DNA of 64,000 nt, from NCBI GenBank assembly GCA_026545225.1, contig CM048848.1:26824806-26888805 (forward strand), read 5' to 3'. Numbering within the stretch: the first letter of the stretch is position 1; each line of letters opens with the position of its first letter. Below, piece by piece: positions 11,201 to 22,847 of this stretch. The DNA is from Cornus controversa. Its lineage: Eukaryota; Streptophyta; Magnoliopsida; Cornales; Cornaceae. Below the pieces are notes generated by a model. The model searched no databases, had not been told where the DNA came from, and worked only from the letters and a program-made list of their open reading frames with translations. A program made the position numbers and the translations under genes.

Positions 11201-13816
11201 AGACACTAAGGATGGAATCGGCGGAGTACTAGACAATCTAGGCAATGGTTCCATAGCTGATCTCCAAGGCAAAAAATTAGCACTGGTTACACTTCCTAAC
11301 AGAGAATTTACCTCACATATATTCTGATCTATATCAAAATCCTCACAGTCAAAATGGGCTAAACATGCCTCTAAAGGGTCTGTGGTCAAAATCAGTGAAA
11401 GTGAATTTTCCACAGCCTCTTCTATAAGGTCTATAGCATAACACTCATTTTCATCTGCCTGATGTTGAGATGCATTAAAGACATTTAACCTCACCTTCAT
11501 ATTCCCAAAAGAAATATCCATAACCCCCGTACGACAATTAATACACGCATTAGCCGTAGCTAAGAAGGGACGACCTAGAATCACAGGAATGGACTTCGTA
11601 GGGTCAGGTACAGGTTCTGTGTCTAGGACAATGAAATCGATTGGGAAATAAAATTTGTCCACTTTTATTAACACATCCTCAATAATCCCACGTGGTTGTT
11701 TTATTGATCTGTCTGCTAATTGTAAAACAACTGACGTGGGATTAAGCTCACCCAATCCCAATTGCAAGTACACTGAGTAAGGAATAAGATTCACACTCTC
11801 CCCTAAATCAAGTAGTGCCCTATCAACACCAACATCCCCTATAACACAATATATCGTGGGTGCACCTGGATCTTTAAACTTAGGGGGGGTGTTATGCTGA
11901 ATAATCGAGCTCACTTGCTCAGTGAGAAAGATTTTCTTTGGGACACTACCCCTTGAATTACGCTTTTGAGTGCATAAATCTTTCAAAAACTTTGCATATG
12001 CTGGGATTTGTTTTATAGCATCAAGGAGAGGAAGATTTATTTTTACCTGCTTAAAAACTTTCATCATATCTTGCACTTTCTCCCCTTGTTTCCCAAAAGG
12101 TGCCAACTCCTTGAGACGTGTAGGGAATGGAGCTTTGGGCTCACATGTTGTCTCAAGAGTTAGAGTAGGTGGAGAAAGTGTTGCCTTATTAATTTTAGAC
12201 TCTACATGAGGACTCTTTCCCATTTCACTCACAACATCTTTCTTCTCTTGCACCTTATTATCTAACACTCTCCCACTCCTTAAGGTGGTAATAGCCTGAA
12301 CATGCTTATGATGATGGCCACTGGTAGCGGCATCATCAATTGCATATTGCTCTCTAGGATTAGTTACTGGCTGACTTGGCAATTTTCCTTCCTCTCTACG
12401 ATTCAAAGTGTTAGCTAGTTGCCCCAGTTGAGCCTCTATCTTAGAGATGGATTGAGAGTGGGAATGAAGTAACTGAGTGTTCGATTCAAGTAACTGAGTA
12501 TGAGTGTCGAGTCTATCTAATGCCGCTAACACTTTATCCTCAAATGCTGAATTGCGAGGTGGATGCTGGGAAGTTTGATGATAATATTGATTCTGGGGCC
12601 TATCAGATGAAGGATAAGTAGATTGACGACCCGACTGAAAACCTGACATAGGAATTGGTCCTTGGGACTGAGGGACAGGATTGTTTAGAGAGGGACTACG
12701 CCATGAGAGATTTGGATGATTCCTCAAACCTGGATTATATGTATTAGAATATGGATTGTTTCCAGGTCTAGAGAAAGCAGCATTAACTTGTTCTGGATTT
12801 GATTCAGGAATTTGCCCCGACATGGGACAATCTATGGAATAGTGTGACGGACTAGTGCAGATACCACATCCTTCCTGTAAGATAGGAGAAGGGGTCGAAA
12901 ATTGACTAGCCACCATGAGTTGATCGACTTTTCTCGATAATTCATCCACTTTGGTGGAGACATAGAGTGATGTGCCTATTTCAAAAACTCCTCCAGTTTT
13001 GCGAGAACTACTTGTTCTAACTCGACTGGCAGAATCATGTTATGTGGAATTTTCACTAAGATTCACAAACAATGTCCATGCCTCATCCTCATTCTTAAGC
13101 ATGAATGTACCCCCACAAGTTGCATCTACCATTTGCCTATATGACTCAATCAACCCATCATAAAAAAATTGTACAAGTTGCCACTTAGGAATATCATGAT
13201 GAGGGCACTTTCTAAGCAAATCACCATATCTCTCCTATGTATCATGGAATTGCTCCCCTTCTATTTGAGAAAAACTGGTAATGGATCGCCTCATTTGATT
13301 TGTTTTCCCTATTGGAAAGTATTTATTGAGGAACTCTTGTTGCAGTTGTGCCCAAGAGGTGATCGTATTCGGTGTTAATGAATTCCACCAGTTTTTAGCT
13401 TTATCTTTTAGAGAGAATGGGAAGAGATGCATCCGTAAAGCATCATCAGAAAAATTCTGGATTTTAACAGTTGAACAAACTTCTAAGAAGTCATCAAGAT
13501 GCTTATACGGATCCTCATTATTAAGTCCATAAAAAGATGGGAGCATTTGTATAACGCTAGACTTAATCTCATAATTTACTGCTGTGACATTAGGCAATTG
13601 CATGCATGATGGGGATGTATATGCCCCAGGAGCGAAATGCTCCTTAAGGGCTCGAGGATTGTGCTCAGCCATATTTTCAGTCTCACTCTTAGTCTCAGAT
13701 AAATGTTCTTCCTCTAAGTCTTGGGCCCTAATTTCTCCCCTATGTTGATGTAAGGTTCTTTCAAGTTCAGGGTTATATGGGACTATTGGTGTATCTAGAG
13801 ACCGACGACCCAACAT
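8276..13816 (-). pseudogene. gag-pol: Athila gag-pol polyprotein of element A, two gag stops
   Basis: One frame of 1847 codons from ATG at 13816 to a stop at 8276, the same length as in C. Order: gag capsid region (residues about 90-230), CCHC knuckle [14 protein letters not shown], protease, reverse transcriptase with FMDDF, RNase H (CDASDYAVG ... TTEKELLAV), integrase with HHCC zinc region, DDE core and C-terminal domain. Two nonsense codons break gag: TAG at 13237-13235 (codon 194, Trp in C) and TAA at 13042-13040 (codon 259, Gln in C). From 12949 the frame is open through pol. Three suspicious substitutions: protease DLGE instead of DLGA (codon 673), [10 protein letters not shown] instead of CIDYRKLN (codon 1024), and integrase [10 protein letters not shown] instead of [10 protein letters not shown] (codon 1549), which removes the presumed first catalytic Asp. 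Likely cannot move itself. Confidence 0.92.
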
Positions 13817-14190
13817 ATACCACAAGGACTAAGAATTAATAAATAAATAAATAAATGAACAACTAACTAAAATAAAATAAATAAGAAAAGAAACTAAAAT
13901 AAAATATAATTAAATAAATAAAATAAAATAATAACAAATGAAAGCAAAATACTAACTAGAATAAGCAAGCACAAGTAATTTGAATATGAAAAGCTCACAG
14001 AGATTTACGATGAATTCCACTCCTCTATTCACGGTTCATAACCAAAAGTACCTATACTCAAAAAATGAAAAAAATGAAATGGATCAGAAAAGAATAAAGA
14101 AAAATCCTAACTTAACAATTAAATTAAAACTAATCTTAAGACTAGGCACCAAAATGATTCAAGCAAGTCCCCGGCAACGGTGCCAAAAAT
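13817..14190 (-). other. 5' leader of element A
   Basis: About 370 bp between PBS and gag start. The part near gag is simple AAAT/AAAAT-rich sequence (13840-13950); the part near the LTR matches C's leader (47186-47557). No gene. Confidence 0.7.
14168..14185 (-). other. Primer binding site of element A (tRNA-Asp type)
   Basis: Sense strand reads tggcaccgttgccgggga, five bases inside the 5' LTR. C has tggcgccgttgccgggga, complementary to the 3' end of plant tRNA-Asp as in Athila. A differs by one CG-to-CA change, which may weaken primer pairing. Confidence 0.85.
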
Positions 14191-15674
14191 TGATGTGAGT
14201 TCAATTATACTTAACCACTCGCAATAGAACGAGTCCTCGTAGGACAGGGCTATATAGAGGGTGTCGAACCTCAAGGACTTGCAAGGTTGAATTGCTATGT
14301 TACTCAGTCTTTGAATTAATTCTAAATTAATTGGAAAACAATTGTTGATATTTGATCTTGAAATTAATTGAGAAAATTAAAGCTTTTTATAAATTGGTGT
14401 TATGAAATTTAATCAGGAAGAGAAAGTCCTGGGAACTGACTTCACCACTAACCCTCTAACAATGACAATTGTACTAATTTGGGACGTTTACTTTATGCAT
14501 TCAGAGAAGAATGGCTACAAGCCCAATTCAATTCTATCAAGAGAATTCATTCAACATTCAATTAAGCATAACTCGTCTTCGCTTAGCATGGCCTATACAT
14601 CTGACTAATTAATGATGTTATAACCCATCTTCGCTTAGTACAAATTATAAAAAATCTAAATTAAACGATATGTAAAAACTATTGTATAACTTGTCTTAAC
14701 AAAATCACAGAAGTTGAAAAGAACAAACCCTAATCATTGCAAATTTGAATTCATTCTACAAGAATAAGAATAAACATGCAATGAATCAATACATTTAAAT
14801 TGAAAGCAATAGCACAGCTATTGTTTATGTCTCAGTTATACAATCAATGCACATAGTAAATCGTTCCCAAATTAATATATAACTTAAAACATTGAAAGAT
14901 AGGTTAGGGTTACATCACTTCCCCGGAATGGTGTTTAGCCACTCATGATCGGATGTCCAAGCTTGAACGATGATGAAATCGCCATCGTCTTGTCCGTATC
15001 GTCACGAATCGCCTCTGTATTTCTCTCTGTGTTCCTCCCTCTCCGAATACCCTAGTTTTTCCTCGTTTCCTCGTTTTTACTTTGCGAAAACAAATCAATG
15101 GGACACCTGGCCTACCCAAGGTGGCAAGTGCGCATAATAAAATGGCACTTGCTCCTCACAAAGTGGCATTTGCGCCCAAAAAGTGGCAGCTGCGCAAATA
15201 GGGCAGAAAGTTGATGAAAACGTCCGTTTTAGGAAATTTTCGTGAAATATGAAATTGTGCAGAATTGAATTTCCTTCAACCCACGCAAAGTTTGGGTCGT
15301 TTTGACAATCGTGTACGGAGTTATGGTCTAAATACCAACACGGGTCCAGGACTTTTTAGGCCTGAATTGGCCCAATCTTCTATGCGAATGGGCCCGTGCT
15401 CCTTTTCTTCATTTAAATTCATTTCCAGCCCATTTCTTTCGTCCATTTAGTTTGGATCTTCAATATAAACATATCTCTAATGGGCCAAGCTTCAGTGATA
15501 ACTAAATGAGCACCATTTGTAGCCCGATTTCACCATTCCTAATCAGAATTACCCTTAATCACCTGCAATCATAAAAATATTAAAATTATTAATAAAAATA
15601 TGAAATAAATATTACTAAGACACTAATTCATATAATTTTAAGGGCATTGAATATGCAATATTCATTACTTATCA
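14191..15674 (-). repeat. 5' LTR of element A
   Basis: 1484 bp; TG...CA ends; about 20 substitutions and one 1-bp indel relative to 2311-3793 by eye. Followed at 15675-15679 by the right TSD copy GTGAT. Confidence 0.93.
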
Positions 15675-16664
15675 GTGATACTAAGACAGTAAAGGAAGGA
15701 AAGATGATACCATGATAGGGTAAACGACTGGCAATCTGGGATTGAATAACCTGTCTGACACCACACGTAGCAAACAAGGCATGAGAGAGCAAAAGAATGG
15801 AGAAAGGCAATGAATACCAACTTTATAATTAAGAATCTAATGAAAGAATGAGAGAGTCATAGAGTAAACCCTGGATAGAGTAGGAACATGTGAAAGATAT
15901 GATAGTCATGGCATGGCAAGGGTAAAATGGTCCCACCCTGTCAAACTAGCTAAAAAATGATAACATGTTACAATATTGCATAAAATATGAAAAATTGCTA
16001 ATGAGGACACAAGATGTGACAAACGAAGAAAGAAGTGAAAAATAATAACAAGTGGTAGTAAAATCAAAATAACATCCCAAAATATCCAAAAACGGATCCA
16101 AAAATATCACTATACAATGCCAACATCCCAAAAGAAAAGTACGAAACATGTCCAAAATTTATCAAATGAACCGCAAGAAAGCGATAGCACAAGCTATTGA
16201 GTAGAAATAGAAGATGAGGGGCCGCCATCATAGAGGTACTAGAGGATGTCAATAAAGGTGGTGGACTGAGCCTGTATATCTCTCCCGATCCCATCGAAGC
16301 CATAAGTCATGTCAGTCTGCAGTTCGGTCATCTCAGTACGAAGGTGCTCAACGTCTGCATGGGTATCAGAGGAGCCCCCCCAAGCGTGGTATGGTCCTCC
16401 TAAGCAGGCTCTTGCATATCATCCTGAACCGTACCAGCGCTAGTGTATCCTACTCCTAAGCCACATCATTTACAGCAAGGACCTGAGGTAAGTGAAATTT
16501 GCTTTGTGTCCAGTCGTGCCAGTCAAATCGTCTTCTTGGTTGCTCCATGAGATTGTCAGGCTCAATCGGGAAGCCTTGCTAGATGAGTATTTGCGTAATA
16601 AGGTATGGGAATGAGAGCGTCCAACCCTTTTGCCTTAAATTGTGGCTTCATATAATGACTTTTT
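15675..16664 (-). pseudogene. Element E: 3' UTR and C-terminal relic of its accessory ORF
   Basis: Continuation of the old minus-strand Athila relative on the right of A. On the minus strand, about 16490-16640 still reads KGWTLSFPYLITQI and later DWTQSKFHLP, matching NWTLPFPYLITKI and DWTRSTSRLP of the intact ORF3 in A. In-frame stops are present. The stretch 15680-16200 corresponds to the 3' UTR and has no gene. It is cut at 16664 by copia element B and resumes at 23378. Confidence 0.7.
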
Positions 16665-16879
16665 TGTAAGAATTTTGGGCTTCCATTAATTATTATTTCC
16701 TAATTAAAAATTCGGATTGATGATTGAGACCAAATAGAGAATTACCGGATACCCTATACAGATGTGATTATAAATATTTATTGGGTTACGGTGTACCTTA
16801 GACGCATTTCATCATGTGATTAGAGATATGGATAAGGGATATATATATGTATGTATATGTTTACCTATAAAGAGAGATA

Positions 16880-16899
16880 ATGGTAACTTTAGTTACCAT
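16880..16899. promoter_or_regulatory. Palindrome in the LTR of B, candidate cis element
   Basis: Reads atggtaactttagttaccat: 8-bp arms around a 4-bp centre, upstream of the TATA-like tract. In LTR2 the copy at 23063-23082 has one outer pair broken (a for t). Function is inferred only from position. Confidence 0.35.
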
Positions 16900-16964
16900 G
16901 ATCTAGAGGTAACATAAAGATAGTCTGATCATTTCCTTGATGGGAGGGACACTATCAGATATTT

Positions 16965-16978
16965 ATTATATATATAGC
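16965..16978 (+). promoter_or_regulatory. Candidate TATA box in the 5' LTR of B
   Basis: tattatatatatag followed about 30 bp later by a CA-rich stretch (cactctcacacaac), a layout typical of plant promoters. The same tract is in LTR2 near 23148-23161. Start site not determined. Confidence 0.5.
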
Positions 16979-17196
16979 TTGGTCCCCACTCTCACACAAC
17001 ACGCTTAATTACAGTTAGTCTTACCCCATTGAATAGACGTGAGTTAAGGGTAGAGAGTGGAAGAACAAGTTAGTAGTGTTTCTCTGGTTTCAGACTTCCT
17101 TCTTGATCTAGCAATGGCTTCTGCAGGTATGTTTACTTTCTCAATAGTTATCAGTGTTATAAGTGTTTGTATGACTTTCCTATTTTGTATTACATG

Positions 17197-17209
17197 TGGT
17201 ATCAGAGCC
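17197..17209 (+). other. Primer binding site of B (initiator tRNA-Met)
   Basis: tggtatcagagcc begins two bases after the LTR end, the canonical copia PBS complementary to tRNA-iMet. Confidence 0.92.
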
Positions 17210-18047
17210 AGATCATACACATCTTATGACCGATATATGTTAAATATATACTGATTTTCTATAACTAAAAGTCCTAGTTATATTTTTCAATTGATTGCTT
17301 GTGATTTCTTTTAAATAATTATTTATTATAATATGAAATCGGTAGAATATGCCTATATAAAGATACGATGAATATGATGCATAGATGAACCAACCTATTA
17401 TTTGTCATGTTTGGTTTCTTTTCTGTTGTGGTTTTATATTTGGGCTATACTACTGTTATTTGAGTTTTATGTCATATATTAATCGATCTAAATCTAAAAA
17501 GGTGCTAGATTTATACCCTTAAAATATGCCATCTTTTCATTAAAATACAATTTACGATTATTAAGATAAATGACCCAAAACCAATGTCGATCTCTGAAAT
17601 TGTTCAGATAGCTTTTGACTGTGATTAACAATTGATTGACAAATTTATCTTGTTCTAAGAAAATTTTACGAGATTGATTGAATGTTCTACCAAAATGGCT
17701 CAGTCATGAAATCTGTAGGATTTTCTTAGTTCAAGGATTATATAGATCAAAATTGCATTTTTGGTTATAACGAATAATAATCCACCCAAAGGAGATTTTT
17801 ATTTGGTTCAATTCAAAAATGACACATTGCAATAAATAAAATGTAAAGTGAAGACTTTTTCTTGCCCAAAGGTGTTGAAGTTTTTTTTTTATAAATAAAT
17901 TTTACATTTTATATATTGGTTTTGTGATAAAGTTTTAGATTACTGCATATTATATTTCGACCCAAAGGAGAGATATAATAATGCCTTCAGTTTTATGGAC
18001 TTGACTCTTATTGCTTAAATTGAGTATTTTTATTTGCTTCCACAGTT
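17210..18047 (+). other. 5' leader of B, noncoding
   Basis: About 840 bp of AT-rich sequence between PBS and gag. No gene. The words cccaaaggagatttt and cccaaaggagagata recur at about 17785 and 17961. Confidence 0.6.
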
Positions 18048-18763
18048 ATGAATGCTAATGTAAATACTCATTTTTCTTCCATCGAGACCTTGACTGGTAC
18101 CGACTTTAAGAAATGGAAACAAGACCTTGAGATTGTTTTTGGGTTGATGGATTTTGACTTGGCATTAAGGGAAAATGAACATTCCAAACCAACCGAAGAT
18201 AGCTCTAATAAGGATAGAGCAAAATATGAGAAATGGGATAGGGCTAATCGCATGTGTCTCTTAATTATAAAAAGATCTATGTCTGACACCATTCGTGGTG
18301 GAGGCCCTGAGTGCGATAGTGCAAAGCAATTCTTAGATGCCGTGGGACAGAAATTTTTAGAGTCAGATAAGGCTGAAACTGGAAACCTAATGAATAGTTT
18401 GACAAGCATGAGGTTCGATGGTAATGGGAGTGTACGTGAGTACATCTGCGGATGATAGATATAGCAAATTAGCTTAAATCCTTAGATGTTCCTATTTCTG
18501 ATCCTTTCCTTGTTCACTTGGCTCTCAACTCTCTTCCACCCCAATATGGGCAGCTTAAGGTGACCTATAATGCTCAACGAGAGAAATGGGAGTTGAATGA
18601 ACTGATTTCTATTTGTATCCAGGAAGAAGAAAGATTTCGCCGTGAAAAAAGTGAGAATGTTAATATTGTGTACCATGGGCAGGGTAAAAGATATTATAAT
18701 TATAAACCCAAATCATCTCATAAGAACCCTACCAAGAACACTGTCCCGCCCAATGTACCCTAA
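18048..18763 (+). pseudogene. gag: Copia gag of B, broken
   Basis: Starts ATG at 18048. The first 135 codons match the UBN2-type copia gag (LTGTDFKKWKQDLEIVFG near residue 15). The frame is lost near 18440-18452; homologous sequence continues in another frame with a TAG at 18470-18472, then DVPISDPFLVHLALNSLPPQYGQ-like gag, the conserved ELISICIQEEERFRREK segment and a TAA at 18761-18763. The nucleocapsid part follows in the next entry. Confidence 0.85.
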
Positions 18764-21700
18764 GGCTTCAAACCAAACAAGAATGAGGTTACGTGTTTCT
18801 TTTGCAAAAAGAAGGGTCATATGAAGGAGTGTCGTAAATATAAAGCTTGGCTTGAAAAGCAAAACGGTAAACCTCTTGTCTTAGTTTGTTTTGAGTCTAG
18901 CTTAATTGATGTCCCTTCTAATTTTTGGTGGATTGACACTGGATCTTCTATTCATGTTACTCATTCTTTGCAGGGCTTCATAAACAGGAGGGCACCAAAT
19001 AAAGATCAAGTAAATGTGTTCGTAGGAAATGGCATGAAAGTTGCAGTCGAGTCCATAGGAATTATTAGGCTTGAGTTAGAGTCTGGTTTTTCTTTAGATT
19101 TGGTAGATGTAGTTTATGTACCTTCCATGAGAAGGAATTTAATTTCAGTGTCTAAGCTTGTTATGTCTAGATATTCTTTCCAATTTAATAAAAGTGATTT
19201 TAGTTTGTTTCATCATTCTCGTACAATTGGCAATGATTTTTTGTTTGATGGATTATATAAATTAAACTGTGTTCAATTCTGTGTAGCTTTAAGTGTGGAG
19301 AATAATGTTGGACAGAAACGCGTGCATCTTAATGAAAATTCATTTATGCTTTGGCATAAACGACTAGGTCATATTTCTAAGGAAAGAATTGAACGCTTGA
19401 TAAAAGAAGATATCCTTCCTTCATTGGATTTTAGAGATTTTGGTATTTGCATTGACTGCATAAAAGGAAAGTTTACTAATTTTAGAAAGAAGAGTTCTAA
19501 TCATAGTCAACAACTTTTAGAAATCATTCATACAGACATATGTGGCTCATTTCCTGTAACAACTATAGGTGGACATCGTTATTTTGTAACTTTCATTGAT
19601 GACTTCTCACGTTATTGTTATATTTTCCTATTATCAGAAAAATCCAGAGTTATTGATGTTTTTAAAATCTTTAAGGTTGAAGTTGAAAATCAATTGGATA
19701 GGAAAATCAAAATTTTAAGGTCCGATCGGGGTGGGGAATATTATGGTAAATATGATGAGTTTGGTCGCCATCTAGGTCCTTTCGCTAAATTTCTTCAAGA
19801 GTGTGGTATAGTTGCTCAATATACCACTCTTGGGACACTTGAACAAAATGGGTTGCAGAAAGGCGTAACCGTACCCTAAAGGATATGGTGCGAAGTATGA
19901 TTTGTATGTCTTCCTTACCTGATTTTTTATGGGGTGAAGCTATTAAGATTGCCAATTATATTTTGAATAGGGTTCCTAGTAAAGTAGTTCTCAAAACTCC
20001 TTTTGAGTTGTGGACGGGTAGGAAACCTAGTTTAAATCACCTTCACATTTGGGGATGCAAGGCTGAAGCTAGAATCTATGCTCCGCAAGAAAAGAAGTTA
20101 GATCCTAGAACCATTAACTGTTATTTTATTGGGTATTAGATAGGTCTAAAGGCTATAAATTCTACTGTCCCAGTTCAGGCACTAAGATTGTTGAGACTAA
20201 TCGTGCTAAATTTATAAAAGACTTTGATTTTTGTGGGAGTGCAGATTCTCGCAGGTTTAACTTGGAGGAAGAGTCTACCATTGTTCCTATTACTACTACT
20301 CCCATGGTGGTTGTGGATTATGATATTCTTATTGAACATAGAAATATTGACACTCATGAGATACAACCAGTGGTTAATCAAGAGTTTGCACAACCTGAAC
20401 AACAACTAGTGGTTAATCATGAGCTTCCACAGCCTGAACAACAACAACCAATGGTTAATCAAGAGTTTCCACAACCTGAATAACAAATTCAACCGACTCT
20501 AAAGATAACAATGAGAAGATCTCAAAGAATTAGGAGGCTTGCTCTACCTCAAGATTTTGTTGTTTATTTGCAGGAATGTGATTTTAGTATTGGAGATATG
20601 GATGATCCAGTTAGCTTCACTAAAGCAGTCTCTAGTCCACAATCTAACAAATGGTTAGAAACTATGGAGGCTGAATTAGAGTCAATGAGCAGCAATAATG
20701 TTTGGGAACTTGTAGATGCCCCTCAAGGTTTCAAGCCAATAGGTTGCAAGTGGGTGTACAAAACTAAGAAGACTTCTAGTGGTAATATAGAACGTTATAA
20801 GGCAAGATTAGTTGCAAAGGGTTTTACACAAAAGGAAGGGGTCGATTACAATGAGACTTTTTCTTTCGTGTCTTCAAAAGACTCCTTTAGAATTATAATG
20901 GCTTTAGTGGCATACTATGACCTAAAATTACATCAAATAGATGTCAGAACAACATTTTTGAATAGAAATCTTGATGAGAAAATGTACATGATGCAGCCTG
21001 AAGGGTTTGAAGATAAGGGAAAGAAGCATATGGTGTGTAAGTTGAAGAAATCCATATATGGCTTGAAACAAGTATCGAGGCAATGGTATCTGAAATTTGA
21101 TTGTGTGGTGACATCTCATGGTTTTGTTAAGAACACGATTGATGAGTGCATATACCTCAAGGTTAGTGGGAGTAAATTTATCTTTCTTGTGTTTTATGTA
21201 GATGACATCTTGTTAGCAAGCAGTGACGTAACTTTACTTTTAGAAACCAAAACTCTTTTATCGCAAAGTTTTGATATGAAAGACCTTGGTGAGGCATCAT
21301 TTGTTCTGGGTATTGAGATTCATCGAGACAGGTCTCGTAGATTGTTAGGACTATCACAAAAGGCCTATATTGATCGTATACTTAAAATATTTAATATGGC
21401 TACTAGTTCACTGGGAGAGGTTCCCATTGGGAAGGGTGATAAACTCAACAGAGAACAGTGTCCTAGAAATGATATAGAAAAGGAAATCATAAAGAATAAG
21501 CCTTATGCTTCTGTTGTGGGAAGCCTGATGTATGTTCAAGTGTGCACTCATCCAGATATAGCTTTTGCGGTTAGTGTGCTTGGAAGGTTTCAGGCTAATC
21601 CTGGTTTTGAGCATTGGGTAGCTGCAAAGAAAGTTTTATGTTATTTGCAAAGAACCAAAGATTTTATGCTCACTTATAGTAAGAGTGATAATCTTGAAGT

Positions 21701-22187
21701 GATAGGATATGCAGACTCAGATTTTGCAGGGTGTCCTGATGATATGAAATCAACTTCTGGTTACATATTTATGTTGGCTGGAGGTGCTATTTCATAGAAG
21801 AGCGTTAAATAATCCTGCATTGCTTCATCTACTATGCAAGCTAAGTTCGTAGCCTGTTATGAAGCCACTGTTCAGGCTATTTGGTTAAAGAACTTTATTA
21901 AAGGTATTCGTATAGTAGATTCAATTACGAAACCCATAAAGATGTTTTGTGATAATAGTTCTGCAGTATTTTATTCCAAGAACAATAAGAGGTCTTCTGG
22001 TTCCAAGCATATGGATATTAAGTACTTGCTTGTAAGGGAGAAAGTGAGAGAAGAACAGATAGTGATTGACCACATAGAGACTAAAGCAATGGTAGCAGAC
22101 CCACTAACTAAAGCCTTACCCATTGGGTTATTCAAGAATCATATAATTAGCATGGGTTTGGTGGATTCTTTTGATGTACTTGGATAG
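18764..22187 (+). pseudogene. pol: Copia pol of B (knuckle, PR, IN, RT, RNase H), broken
   Basis: Order: CCHC-like knuckle CFFCKKKGHMKEC with only three residues between His and the last Cys; protease WWIDTGSSIHVT; GAG-preintegrase MLWHKRLGHIS; integrase with HTDICG and RSDRGGEYYG; RT with the YVDD box in FVFYVDDILLASS-like context near 21200; RNase H (YADSDFAGCPDD) and the C-terminal VADPLTKALP. Breaks: a 1-bp loss near 19853, just before the AERRN motif that holds the integrase catalytic Glu; a frameshift near 20136; TAA 20481-20483; TAG 21795-21797; TAA 21810-21812. The RNase H catalytic Glu position reads QAKF instead of the usual EAEF. Internal acidic/Gln-rich repeats (VVNQE.. PEQQ) occur around 20370-20480. 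Non-functional. Confidence 0.9.
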
Positions 22188-22833
22188 TGGGAGTTTATTA
22201 TTTTATTTGTTCTTATTTTATAGCATTCATAAAAACTTTTGTAGTCTTATTTTTATGGATATTTGGTAGCTCATAAAGTTTGGAGCATTACTTTTTAATT
22301 CATGAATATTCTCTTTGTGCACATATGGTATTATGAATTGTTTAAATCTTGTGAGAAGACATAAAGTTTAAAAGACTACATTTGCATTCAGTATACGTTT
22401 ATTAGCTGAATTTTTCATACCTAATGTCATAAGGTTATTACAGACATAAAGATGAAAGGTATGGTTGTCTTGCATTAAAGACATAAAGGCTTTGAGTTTG
22501 AAGCATAAGGGGTTTTGTGAAAAATCATAAAGTTGGACCGATATGGATATAACATAAATAATCACATAAAGATGTTATTTTCCATGTATTCCATATTTGT
22601 TGGGGATCCATGTGGATAATGGTGCTAATGTTGTGATCATGGATGGTCAGGTATGATTATATGTACATAAACCACTATGGTTCGCATTGGTAGTATTATT
22701 TGACAGAATCTTGAACTAAGGTATTTTCATATTTGATTTCTGTGGCCACTTAAGTTATCTAATCCGAAAATTTTATTATATATATATATATATATTTTTT
22801 TTTTAAAACAAAAGTTCATATAATTAATGTTTG
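22188..22833 (+). other. 3' noncoding region of B with repeated CATAAAG words
   Basis: About 650 bp between the pol stop and the PPT. The word cataaag (or a one-base variant) recurs about eight times between 22270 and 22575 with irregular spacing. A TA run lies at about 22776-22795. No gene. Confidence 0.6.
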
Positions 22834-22847
22834 CCCAAGTGGGAGAA
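22834..22847 (+). other. Polypurine tract of B
   Basis: cccaagtgggagaa lies directly before the 3' LTR, the usual copia form. Confidence 0.88.

Larger units (their letters stand above)
2311..15674 (-). mobile_element. Athila-type Ty3/gypsy LTR retrotransposon A, structurally complete
   Basis: A 13.4-kb element with LTRs at 2311-3793 and 14191-15674, both TG...CA when read on the minus strand, flanked by the 5-bp duplication GTGAT (2306-2310 and 15675-15679). Reading right to left it has 5' LTR, PBS matching tRNA-Asp, gag-pol in one frame, a long spacer, a separate accessory ORF, 3' UTR, PPT and 3' LTR. The extra ORF after pol and the PBS type fit the Athila lineage. I counted roughly 20 differences between the LTRs (about 1.3 percent), so insertion is fairly recent. 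Two gag stop codons and altered protease and integrase residues make it non-autonomous. It sits inside older element E. Confidence 0.92.
16665..17194 (+). repeat. 5' LTR of copia element B
   Basis: 530 bp, begins TGTAAGAATTTTGGG and ends TTTTGTATTACA. It contains an AT-rich TATA-like tract and a short palindrome, annotated separately. Confidence 0.93.
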
